Of a stretch of DNA of 17,074 nt, positions 1 to 6,292 are shown one piece after another. The translations under genes and the position numbers were made by a program. Below the pieces are notes generated by a model. That model ran no database searches. It worked only from the letters and a program-made list of their open reading frames with translations, and was not told the origin of the DNA. The DNA comes from Scytonema sp. UIC 10036 (GTDB taxonomy: Bacteria; Cyanobacteriota; Cyanobacteriia; Cyanobacteriales; Nostocaceae), in contig NZ_WJFC01000263.1 of the NCBI RefSeq assembly GCF_009725235.1, positions 1-17,074 of the forward strand, given 5' to 3'. Numbering within the stretch: the stretch's first letter is position 1; every line of letters starts with the position of its first letter.

Positions 1-1
1 T

Positions 2-24
2 CCCTAACCCCTAACCCCTAACCC
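2..24. repeat. Heptamer tandem repeat (CCCTAAC)
   Basis: Three copies of the heptamer CCCTAAC plus a partial unit. This is the typical short tandemly repeated repetitive (STRR) sequence of filamentous cyanobacteria. The TAG stop codon of the adjoining SPFH gene (minus strand, positions 20-18) lies inside this repeat. No function is visible. Confidence 0.85.
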
Positions 25-1016
25 TTATTCCCCGGAGGCATTTTCAAGCCTAACAGGGGGTTTGAGTCGGTTTGACCATCTGCAACAATTGAGCGGATAC
101 CTTCTAAGGTTGCGGGAATAGTGCGTGGATCTATAAACATGACCTTACTGCTATCACTCTTGCCAATTGTTGCACCCATATCCAAGTAACCCAAGGCAAA
201 CAGAACCTCTAAAGCCTTATGAACGGTGAGATCTGTTTTAATTTTTTGGGCAATAATTTCTGCTGATTCAGCGATCGCTTGAGCTTTAAGAACTTGCTGC
301 TGTCGTTCCGCTTGCGCCCTAAGAACGATCGCTTTTTGTTCGGCTTCAGCTTGCAAAATCACCGCTTTTTGACGGGCTTCTGCATCCAAAACTTGGGCAT
401 CAGCTTTACCCCTAGCAGAGTTTACCGCTGAATCTCGGTCTCCCTCTGAAGTTAAAATTGCAGCACGTTTGCGGCGTTCTGCTGCCATTTGCAGTTCCAT
501 CGATTCCCGCACTGCTTGAGAAGGAATAATGTCCCGCAGTTCCACCCGCGTGACTTTTACACCCCAAGGATCGGTTGCAACATCCAAATCGTGTAATAAA
601 ATTTCATTAATTTGAGCGCGGGCGGTAAAAGTTTCATCTAGCTCCAATTTGCCCATTTCCGCACGAATTTGAGTGAGCACCAAATTCTCCATTGCCATGC
701 GGAGATTTTCCACTTTGTAGTAAGCTTTCTCCATATCGACAATGCGCCAGTAAACCACCGCATCAACGGTAATTGAGACGTTGTCCCTAGTAATACACTG
801 TTGGGGGGGAATATCTATCACTTTTTCCCGAATAGTTTCGCGAAAAACCAGTCGGTCTGCAACGGGAATGATAAAGTTAAGCCCTGGTTCTAGTTTTTTG
901 TTATAACTACCCAAACGTTCCACTAAGGCTTCATTACCCTGATTGATGACTTTTACAGAACCTGCTAAGGCAGAACCGCCTAAAGCTAAAAATACAAGTA
1001 AAAAAAACTGTTCCAT
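18..1016 (-). CDS. SPFH/band-7 (stomatin/prohibitin-like) membrane protein
   Basis: 332 aa. One N-terminal hydrophobic segment (about residues 4-20) is followed by a band-7 domain opening with [20 protein letters not shown] and containing [12 protein letters not shown], which is typical of the paraslipin/QmcA branch. Residues about 175-260 are Ala/Glu/Gln/Arg-rich and should form the long coiled coil through which SPFH proteins oligomerise. Members of this family scaffold membrane microdomains and often act with NfeD-type partners or membrane proteases. The gene lies 26 nt downstream of an NfeD-like gene on the same strand, so the two are probably co-transcribed and act together in the membrane. 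The ATG start is supported by the hydrophobic segment beginning directly after it. The stop codon falls in a heptamer repeat. Family assignment is firm; the specific cellular role is inferred. Confidence 0.93.
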   Translation of the reverse strand: MEQFFLLVFLALGGSALAGSVKVINQGNEALVERLGSYNKKLEPGLNFIIPVADRLVFRETIREKVIDIPPQQCITRDNVSITVDAVVYWRIVDMEKAYYKVENLRMAMENLVLTQIRAEMGKLELDETFTARAQINEILLHDLDVATDPWGVKVTRVELRDIIPSQAVRESMELQMAAERRKRAAILTSEGDRDSAVNSARGKADAQVLDAEARQKAVILQAEAEQKAIVLRAQAERQQQVLKAQAIAESAEIIAQKIKTDLTVHKALEVLFALGYLDMGATIGKSDSSKVMFIDPRTIPATLEGIRSIVADGQTDSNPLLGLKMPPGNKG

Positions 1017-1042
1017 TGTAAATTTCCTATTTATTCAGCGCC

Positions 1043-1480
1043 TTACGAGTGCAATATATTCTCTGGTATCACGTATAGAGTCGTACCTTCGCGCCTTGTG
1101 ACATAAACTCTTTGATTGGCTGCTATGCTGAGTTTTTCATCGTCACACCGCGCCCGCCAAGAATTACCCTCATACAGGACTCGTCCAGCTTTCCCTGCTG
1201 GAATTTCAGTTAAAGTTTCAGCTGTAATTGCTTGCTGAATTTTTGACTTGCGCCGTGACGGTGTTACAAATCGACGACTTAGTAAAACTAAAGATGTGGA
1301 AAGCAACAGCCAAACCACTGCTTGCAGCCATAACTTGTTCAAAACCACTTGAGACAACAGCGCCACCACAAAAGCGCTGATACCCATTAAAAAGGCAACA
1401 AAAGCTGTTGGCACAAATAGTTCTGTTAAACACAGAACAGCACCTGCTAACAGCCAAATCACGGTAGTATTTGGCATCAT
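1043..1480 (-). CDS. NfeD-like short membrane protein
   Basis: 145 aa, matching the short NfeD form that lacks the ClpP-like protease domain. Two to three hydrophobic stretches (about residues 6-20, 24-44 and 50-67) are followed by a basic linker and a C-terminal OB-fold-like beta domain (about residues 93-140) with GKAGRVLYEGNSWRAR and RVYVTRREGTTLYVIP. Short NfeD proteins are partners of SPFH proteins, and the next gene downstream is exactly such a protein 26 nt away. Two ATG codons are adjacent at the start (MM), and either could be used. The bases directly upstream of the start are a TTTGTCA-type tandem repeat, so any promoter must lie within or beyond it. The family call is firm; no enzymatic function is implied. 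Confidence 0.9.
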   Translation of the reverse strand: MMPNTTVIWLLAGAVLCLTELFVPTAFVAFLMGISAFVVALLSQVVLNKLWLQAVVWLLLSTSLVLLSRRFVTPSRRKSKIQQAITAETLTEIPAGKAGRVLYEGNSWRARCDDEKLSIAANQRVYVTRREGTTLYVIPENILHS

Positions 1481-1506
1481 TTGTCATTTGTCATTGGTCA
1501 AGTGTC
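1481..1506. repeat. Heptamer tandem repeat (TTTGTCA-like) abutting the nfeD-like start
   Basis: Degenerate heptamer repeat (TTTGTCA, TTTGTCA, TTGGTCA, AGTGTCA) lying immediately upstream of the ATG of the NfeD-like gene, in the place of its 5' leader. The whole gap 1481-1805 holds only this repeat, a second STRR, a large palindrome, a HIP1 site and a short AT-rich stretch; no gene is visible. Confidence 0.7.
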
Positions 1507-1650
1507 ATTAGTAAAGTTTTCAAAAAATTTACATTTTGTAATATAGTTTTGTTTATTTCTACCTACCTACTGAAGTATAAGTATACAATTCCACTTTATT
1601 CTAACGTTTTAAATTAAGACATGTTGGACAATCGTCAGTAGCGATCGCTA

Positions 1651-1678
1651 ACCACTCACCACTCACCACTCACCACTA
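1651..1678. repeat. Heptamer tandem repeat (ACCACTC)
   Basis: Three exact ACCACTC units and one ACCACTA unit, directly after a HIP1 site (GCGATCGC, 1641-1648). It is an STRR element in the gap between divergent genes. Confidence 0.85.
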
Positions 1679-1716
1679 AGAAATGATTTATGAAGTAAAC
1701 ATTAAGAAGAGCGCTC

Positions 1717-1779
1717 GTTGGGTTGAGGAACGAAACTCAACAATTCGATTTAATGTTGGGTTTCGTTCCTCAACCCAAC
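1717..1779. repeat. Foldback palindrome, 26-bp arms
   Basis: The left arm (1717-1742) and right arm (1754-1779) are inverted repeats with a single mismatch over 26 positions, separated by 11 nt. The arms contain GTTGGGTTGAGGAACGAAAC on one side and its complement on the other. The right arm plus a CTAC flank recurs at 15059-15088, which shows it is an interspersed element and not a local chance palindrome. Likely a small non-autonomous foldback element; no target-site duplication is obvious. Confidence 0.8.
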
Positions 1780-1805
1780 CTACTAACTAACCACTAACCA
1801 TTCTC

Positions 1806-3752
1806 ATGCTTTCTACTCAACGAATAATTTATTGCACAAATCCAGACTGTAGCAACCCTGTTAATTCTGTGGGAGATAGTATTTGTTCGAGTTGTCAAAC
1901 TCCTATAGTTCACCGCTATCTCTGGGCAACTGGTTTATCAGCAACCGAATTTAAAATAGGAGAAAAGGTAGTAGATAGATATGAGGTAATTACGCCTCAA
2001 ATCTGGTTAGATACTTTACCAGGACAATCGCCAGATATACCAGAAGATGTACCGGAAGAAATTATTCCTTATTTACGATTATATTATCACCGATTGCATT
2101 TGCCTCAAGTTTATGGATTAGTTTATTTACCTATAGGACATGGAAATCCTATTTTCTTATTAGAAAATGCACCTATAGATGAAACTGGAAATCTCTACCC
2201 AACAATAGAAGATGCTTGGGAACAGGCAAAAGGTGTTAGACAAGTTTATTGGCTGTGGCAAATTCTTCAATTATGGACACCTCTATCAGAACTGAGAGTG
2301 GCTGGAAGTTTGCTTGTTCCATATAACTTACGAGTACAAGGTTGGTGCGTGCGATTGGTACAACTTGTAGAAACGAGAGGTGCTGCGTCTGTACATAGTA
2401 ATTCTCTACAACAATTGGGAGAGTGTTGGCAACCTTGGGTAGCTACTGCAAAAACTCAAGTCGCAAAAGAACTAGAAAAGATAGTGCAGCAAATGCTCGG
2501 TGGGGAAGCAAATTTAGAAACTGTCAGTTCTCAACTCAATGCTTTACTGCTCTCATCAGCAGCAGAATTGCCTTTGATGATACGTATAGCAGGAAATACA
2601 AGTATTGGTTCGCCCGTCTTGCTTCAGAATGAAGATGCTTGCTACCCAACTGATTCTGTCGATCCAGAAGATCCCTTATTGCCTCATGTATCAATTATTT
2701 GTGATGGTATTGGCGGACATGAAGGTGGTGAAGTTGCAAGCCAATTAGCAGTGCAATCCTTAAAGCTACAAATTCGCGCTTTGCTAGCTGAGGTTGCGGA
2801 ACAAATAGAACTCGCCACACCAGATTTATTGCAAAAACAACTCGAAGCCATTTTGCGAATTGTAAATAACGTGATTTGCAATTGCAATAACGAACAAAAC
2901 CGCGAAGGAACCCAACGTATGGGTACTACTGTTGTAATGGCAGTACAACCACCGCAGGTAGTTGAAACTCCTTCGGGATGGCAGTCGCAAAATGCTCATG
3001 AACTTTACTTAGCGAGTCTTGGCGACAGCCGTGCTTACTGGATGACTCATCACTACTGTCAATTGCTGACAGTAGATGATGATGTTGCAGGGCGGGAAGT
3101 CCGTTATGGGCGCAGTTTTTATCGGAAAGCCCTAGAACGCCCAGACGCTACAGCCCTAACCCAAGCCTTGGGAACAAAAGACGGTGAGTTTTTGCGTCCT
3201 TCAATTCAGCGATTTATTTTGGAAGAAGACGGTATACTGTTGCTTTGCTCTGATGGCTTGAGTGACAATGACTGGGTGGAACACTCCTGGCAAGAATTTG
3301 CTTTACCAGTGTTGCGAGGTGAACTTTCCCCAGAGGATGCTGTCGCATCATGGATTGAGTTAGCAAATCAAAAAAATGCCCATGACAATGTGTCTGTTGT
3401 TCTGACACTTTGCCGCGTCTCCCCAGATTATTTAGTACCCATGACGCGATCGCTACTACCTGTAGAAATAGAACAAGAGGAAGAAGAACAGGAGTTGACA
3501 GCTAGTGCTCAAGCACTTTTGGATTTAGACACAACCGAAGCCCCACCTGCACCAGAAAATCAAGTTCAAGCCCCCGTAAAAACTCAGCGCCGCCGTTTTC
3601 GTTGGCTATGGATTTTGGGATTATTGACGGTGCTTGCAGGCAGTACAGGTGGCGGATTGTTTGCTTGGTGGAAATTGAGTCCTCAAACATTCCAGCAAGC
3701 TTGTCCACGAAAACCTCCAATGCGCTGCGGAGTTTGTGTGAAAAGGGAGTAG
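1806..3752 (+). CDS. Zinc-ribbon PP2C-family Ser/Thr phosphatase with C-terminal membrane segment
   Basis: 648 aa. A four-cysteine zinc ribbon opens the protein (C10, C15, C27, C30). A region of about 230 residues without a recognised fold follows. The PP2C/SpoIIE-like phosphatase domain spans about residues 260-540 and has the metal-binding motifs DGIGGH (300-305), GDSRAY (406-411), CSDGLSDN (481-488) and HDN (526-528), so it should be active against phospho-Ser/Thr. A low-complexity Glu/Pro linker and one hydrophobic segment (about 598-625) follow, so the enzyme is probably anchored with its catalytic domain in the cytoplasm. No partner kinase is in the window. The last ~15 residues are Cys/Lys/Arg-rich and run into a GTAGGGG repeat that provides the TAG stop; the original C-terminus may have been altered. 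The substrate is unknown. Confidence 0.9.
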   Translation: MLSTQRIIYCTNPDCSNPVNSVGDSICSSCQTPIVHRYLWATGLSATEFKIGEKVVDRYEVITPQIWLDTLPGQSPDIPEDVPEEIIPYLRLYYHRLHLPQVYGLVYLPIGHGNPIFLLENAPIDETGNLYPTIEDAWEQAKGVRQVYWLWQILQLWTPLSELRVAGSLLVPYNLRVQGWCVRLVQLVETRGAASVHSNSLQQLGECWQPWVATAKTQVAKELEKIVQQMLGGEANLETVSSQLNALLLSSAAELPLMIRIAGNTSIGSPVLLQNEDACYPTDSVDPEDPLLPHVSIICDGIGGHEGGEVASQLAVQSLKLQIRALLAEVAEQIELATPDLLQKQLEAILRIVNNVICNCNNEQNREGTQRMGTTVVMAVQPPQVVETPSGWQSQNAHELYLASLGDSRAYWMTHHYCQLLTVDDDVAGREVRYGRSFYRKALERPDATALTQALGTKDGEFLRPSIQRFILEEDGILLLCSDGLSDNDWVEHSWQEFALPVLRGELSPEDAVASWIELANQKNAHDNVSVVLTLCRVSPDYLVPMTRSLLPVEIEQEEEEQELTASAQALLDLDTTEAPPAPENQVQAPVKTQRRRFRWLWILGLLTVLAGSTGGGLFAWWKLSPQTFQQACPRKPPMRCGVCVKRE

Positions 3753-3783
3753 GGGGTAGGGGGTAGGGGGTAGGGAGTAGGGG
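3749..3783. repeat. Heptamer tandem repeat (GTAGGGG)
   Basis: Five heptamers (GTAGGGG three times, GTAGGGA, GTAGGGG) starting at the last bases of the PP2C gene. The stop codon TAG (3750-3752) is part of the first unit. Confidence 0.85.
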
Positions 3784-4121
3784 GGATAAGGGGGAGGTTG
3801 ACCGATTGGAACAAATGGAGTGAAAATAAGAAGGATTCAACCTCTTGCTAAGGCACCCGCAGGGATTCACATTTTCGCAAAACTCTTCTCCTTCAACTCT
3901 CCTTTGGACAAAAAGGTGATGTTGCGGGATAATTTATCACATTAAAGCTGCAAGGGCAGGCTTTGTTTGTCTGGTAACGATACAAGCGCCCAACAGCCTG
4001 TCCGTGCAGACTAAGTCCGAAGGTCAGATTTTGCAAGCAGTCTATTTTTCAAAAAAAGCAATTTTCAGTGGGGAATCGTGGAGACACTGGTGGAAATACA
4101 AAGCAAGGTATAAAATAAAAT
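3784..4121. other. Gap between PP2C gene and ftrV
   Basis: About 340 bases without a supported protein gene. It holds a strong imperfect hairpin (3948-4009, listed separately), a weaker downstream inverted repeat (AGACT near 4008 with AGTCT near 4042) followed by a short T run, and AT-rich sequence leading to the ftrV start. No convincing promoter could be picked by eye. A minus-strand frame crossing 3502-3870 is the shadow of the PP2C gene. Confidence 0.5.
3948..4009 (+). ncRNA. Candidate structured RNA or ftrV leader hairpin
   Basis: Two 15-nt arms (3948-3962 and 3995-4009) pair over 14 of 15 positions, with one A-G mismatch and one G-U pair, enclosing a 32-nt loop. The arms are GC-rich in an otherwise AT-rich gap, and no gene covers them. 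It could be the 5' leader of ftrV, a small RNA, or a degraded repeat element. I do not recognise it as a named RNA family. The strand is assumed from ftrV and is not proven. Confidence 0.3.
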
Positions 4122-4342
4122 ATGATAATTGGCGATCGCGTCCGTGTTAAAGAATCTGTCATCGTTTACCACAATCCCGACTCTCGCGGTAAAGCTTTTG
4201 ATTCAAAGGCTCAGAAGGCGAAGTTGTGGCTATTGTCAATCAATGGCAAGGCAGACTTGTCAGCGCTAACTTGCCAATCTACGTTCAGTTTAGTAAAAAA
4301 TTTAAAGCCCACTTACGAGAAAATGAATTAGAGCTACTATAA
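4122..4342 (+). pseudogene. ftrV: Ferredoxin-thioredoxin reductase variable chain, frameshifted
   Basis: The N-terminal part reads IGDRVRVKESVIVYHNPDSR, the conserved start of the small SH3-like variable (alpha) subunit of ferredoxin-thioredoxin reductase. This subunit pairs with the Fe-S catalytic chain to pass electrons from photosystem-reduced ferredoxin to thioredoxin. After AFDSK (codon ending 4208) the frame is lost. The conserved remainder continues one frame away as GSEGEVVAIVNQWQGRLVSA, then LPIYVQFSKKFKAHLREN and ELELL, with a stop at 4340-4342. Restoring one G at about 4208-4210 (GG to GGG) gives a 73-aa protein, the usual family length. Read as is, it yields 69 aa with an unrelated second half ending at 4331. 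It is either a sequencing or assembly error or a real loss, in which case another copy would be expected in a photosynthetic cell. Confidence 0.9.
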
Positions 4343-4348
4343 CCAACT

Positions 4349-4576
4349 CTACTTGTTGCGGCGACAGAACCAGCGCATTATATTTAGTTCGCCGCGCATT
4401 CTTTCTAATTCTTGGCGGTTTTGTTCTGCTGTCATGTGATACCACTCGCAGTGGCGTTTAAACTCAGAACGAGTTTGAACTTCCTGATAAAACTGGTAAG
4501 TTGTCTGGTATGAAGCAAAGTTTTCCTCAACATCAGGTTGAGGCGCAGGAATAATATGTGGTAAATTTTGAGACAT
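4349..4576 (-). CDS. Conserved small cyanobacterial-type hypothetical protein
   Basis: 75 aa, soluble, with no membrane segment and no motif I can tie to a function. The N-terminus is Pro-rich (HIIPAPQPDVEEN). The rest looks helical, is rich in Tyr, Gln, Glu and Arg, and ends in a basic Trp/Cys/Arg cluster (MRWFCRRNK). Its composition and clean ATG look like a real gene, and it resembles small orphan proteins of filamentous cyanobacteria as I recall them. It is convergent with ftrV, six bases away, so the two genes may share termination signals. A TTTTAGA/TTTTGGA tandem repeat begins right at the start codon, leaving little room for a normal ribosome binding site. No function is proposed. Confidence 0.7.
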   Translation of the reverse strand: MSQNLPHIIPAPQPDVEENFASYQTTYQFYQEVQTRSEFKRHCEWYHMTAEQNRQELERMRGELNIMRWFCRRNK

Positions 4577-4612
4577 TTTAGATTTTGGATTTTAGATTTT
4601 GGATTTTGGATT
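4576..4612. repeat. Heptamer tandem repeat (TTTTAGA/TTTTGGA)
   Basis: Five to six alternating heptamers directly upstream of the 75-aa gene. It is the reverse complement of the unit found at 4826-4908, so the two arrays flank the gap in inverted orientation. Between them (4613-4825) I see only AT-rich sequence with no gene; a TTGACA-like hexamer on the minus strand near 4786-4792 has no good -10 partner. Confidence 0.8.
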
Positions 4613-4825
4613 GGGGAAATACTGATAAGTCGATTTTAGATTTTGAATTTTGAATTGAGCAAATTAGGTATTACTTATTTCAATCCATTATGACGTAGTA
4701 CTACAAATAACAACCACTAGTAAAGTATGACTTATCACCACTCTTCATTACCTTGTAGCAAAGTGGGATAGTTAGTATTGTTTTTGTCAAGATTGAACCA
4801 CTTGTATTGCAAACCTTTTCAATGC

Positions 4826-4908
4826 CCAATCTAAAATCCAAAATCTAAAATCCAAAATCTAAAATCCAAAATCTAAAATCCAAAATCTAAAATCCAAAAT
4901 CTAAAATC
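4826..4908. repeat. 14-bp tandem repeat (two heptamers, CCAAAAT/CTAAAAT)
   Basis: About six copies of a 14-bp unit built from two related heptamers (CCAAAATCTAAAAT). It ends within three bases of the stop codon of the YdcF-like gene. The CCAAAAT form also occurs at 10091-10133. Confidence 0.9.
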
Positions 4909-4910
4909 CC

Positions 4911-5699
4911 TTAAAGCCATCCACGCAAGCCGTAAGCAATAATCCCAACATACTCTTTTATAGCAGCCGTCAACATCTCTAGGTTATCCACACTAGGTAG
5001 CAAGTTTAGGATTGCTGATTTGGGGCTGCTAGCAAGTTCTTGTAATTCGCCTTGACTGACAAGAAAGTCGGTAGGTGCGGGAATCACATCAATTCCTTGA
5101 CGCTTAAAAATCAAAAGCGATCGCGGCATATGCATTGCCGAAGTCACCAATAATACACGACGAATCCCACGAGACTCCAGAATTTTTTTCACATTGACTG
5201 CGTTTTGATAGGTATTCAAGGATTCAGGCTCTTGCACCAGTGCTTCTGCTGGTATACCAATAGAAGACAAGACTGTTGCCATATCTCCCGACTCAGATGA
5301 ACCCCTACCCCGCCAATCAATACGACCTCCACTCAGTACAACAACAGGTGCTTTTTTTTGTAAGTAGAGTTGAGCCGCATAAAGAACGCGATCGCCTGCT
5401 TCATTTAAATCTACAGTTGGTCGGGGAGGAAAAGCCGATCTTGTTGCGCCACCCAAAACTACAATAGCTTCTGCATTTGGAATTCCACCCGGAACATTTT
5501 GCCATTCCAATGAGCGAACAAGACTTCTAGCCACCCAGCTATTACTGCTGACTAACAACACCACTAGCGATAGCACAATGAAAAAAGCAGCTGTGCGGGG
5601 TTGCTTCCACAACATAACCAACGCTACCAGCAGACATATGCAGGCTAGCCCTAATGGGTAGAAAAATAGCGGTAGTAATTTGGAGAGATATAGGAACAT
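4911..5699 (-). CDS. YdcF/SanA/ElyC-like (DUF218) membrane protein
   Basis: 262 aa with two N-terminal membrane segments (about residues 8-30 and 36-52), followed by a DUF218 domain. Characteristic elements are IVVLGG (79-84), SGG (123-125) and TSAMHMPRS (186-194), followed by GIDVIPAPTDF. Family members such as E. coli SanA and ElyC act at the cell envelope and are linked to peptidoglycan or lipid-carrier metabolism, but the chemistry is not settled. The length fits the two-TM ElyC-like form. The ATG start is supported by the hydrophobic segment that follows. The 3' end abuts a 14-bp tandem repeat and the 5' side abuts a large inverted STRR block, so co-transcription with the upstream membrane-protein gene is possible but interrupted by repeats. 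Confidence 0.88.
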   Translation of the reverse strand: MFLYLSKLLPLFFYPLGLACICLLVALVMLWKQPRTAAFFIVLSLVVLLVSSNSWVARSLVRSLEWQNVPGGIPNAEAIVVLGGATRSAFPPRPTVDLNEAGDRVLYAAQLYLQKKAPVVVLSGGRIDWRGRGSSESGDMATVLSSIGIPAEALVQEPESLNTYQNAVNVKKILESRGIRRVLLVTSAMHMPRSLLIFKRQGIDVIPAPTDFLVSQGELQELASSPKSAILNLLPSVDNLEMLTAAIKEYVGIIAYGLRGWL

Positions 5700-5701
5700 G
5701 G

Positions 5702-5783
5702 ATTGCTAATTGCTAATTGCTAATTGCTAATGGCTAATTGCTAATTGTAAATAGCCATTAGCCATTAGCCATTAGCCATTAGC
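5702..5783. repeat. Paired inverted STRR: TTGCTAA block and GCCATTA block
   Basis: The first block (about 5702-5748) is built of TTGCTAA units with one TGGCTAA variant. The second (about 5752-5783) is built of GCCATTA units. The variant unit in the first block is complementary to the second, so the whole can fold back as a hairpin between the two minus-strand genes. It may act as a terminator or mRNA end-stabiliser, but this is not shown. Confidence 0.8.
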
Positions 5784-5790
5784 AAAATTA

Positions 5791-6285
5791 CTACCTTTGC
5801 CAAGGAAGCTTAATGCCTGTAGTGGGACGGCGGCGGAACTTACGGCTGATTTTTCTAACTTTTGGCTTAGCTTGCTTGTCATCGGGAAGAGACGTTTCGG
5901 CTTCTTCCGTATCATTAGTCGGTAGCTGGGTTCTAGAATCTTCTTTGGTTTCCCACCAAGCTATAATCCATCCGCCACCTATACCGGCAATTGCACCTAG
6001 TAAGATCCCCATAGGAGGATTGTAGCCTGCAAAAACAAAGCCAAGTAAGAAAAATAACCAGTATTTTAACCCGGCATCAATGCCTTCAGAAACACCTATA
6101 TCAGGTTGCTTGGGACCAGTTTTCTGTGCTGATGTCATCCATCCTATGGCAATACCACCAAGTACGCCTAAGAAAATACTTAAGGATGGTTGATACCCTG
6201 TTATTAAGAATACTAGCGTTAAAAATAACCCAAATAGAGTCTGAGTAATAAAGTTTCCAGAGAAGCTTAACTTTGGTGGTGCCAT
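5791..6285 (-). CDS. Small membrane protein with duplicated Gly-rich segments
   Basis: 164 aa, not recognised as a named family. Two similar halves each contain a pair of hydrophobic stretches: residues about 12-50 (TGYQPSLSIFLGVLGGIAIG) and about 73-110 (AGYNPPMGILLGAIAGIGGG), i.e. [T/A]GYxPxxxIxLG, then a Gly-zipper stretch. This suggests four short transmembrane helices arisen by internal duplication. The C-terminal 50 residues are hydrophilic, first acidic then strongly basic (RKISRKFRRRP). The start is 7 nt after the stop of the upstream kinase-fusion gene, so the two are almost certainly one transcript. Function is unknown; a small membrane partner of the kinase-like protein is possible, on gene order alone. 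Confidence 0.75.
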   Translation of the reverse strand: MAPPKLSFSGNFITQTLFGLFLTLVFLITGYQPSLSIFLGVLGGIAIGWMTSAQKTGPKQPDIGVSEGIDAGLKYWLFFLLGFVFAGYNPPMGILLGAIAGIGGGWIIAWWETKEDSRTQLPTNDTEEAETSLPDDKQAKPKVRKISRKFRRRPTTGIKLPWQR

Positions 6286-6292
6286 AAGGGAG

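Noticed and set aside
4826..4908. CRISPR-like array
   Set aside because: Units are contiguous 7/14-mers without unique spacers and no cas gene is near; this is an STRR array.
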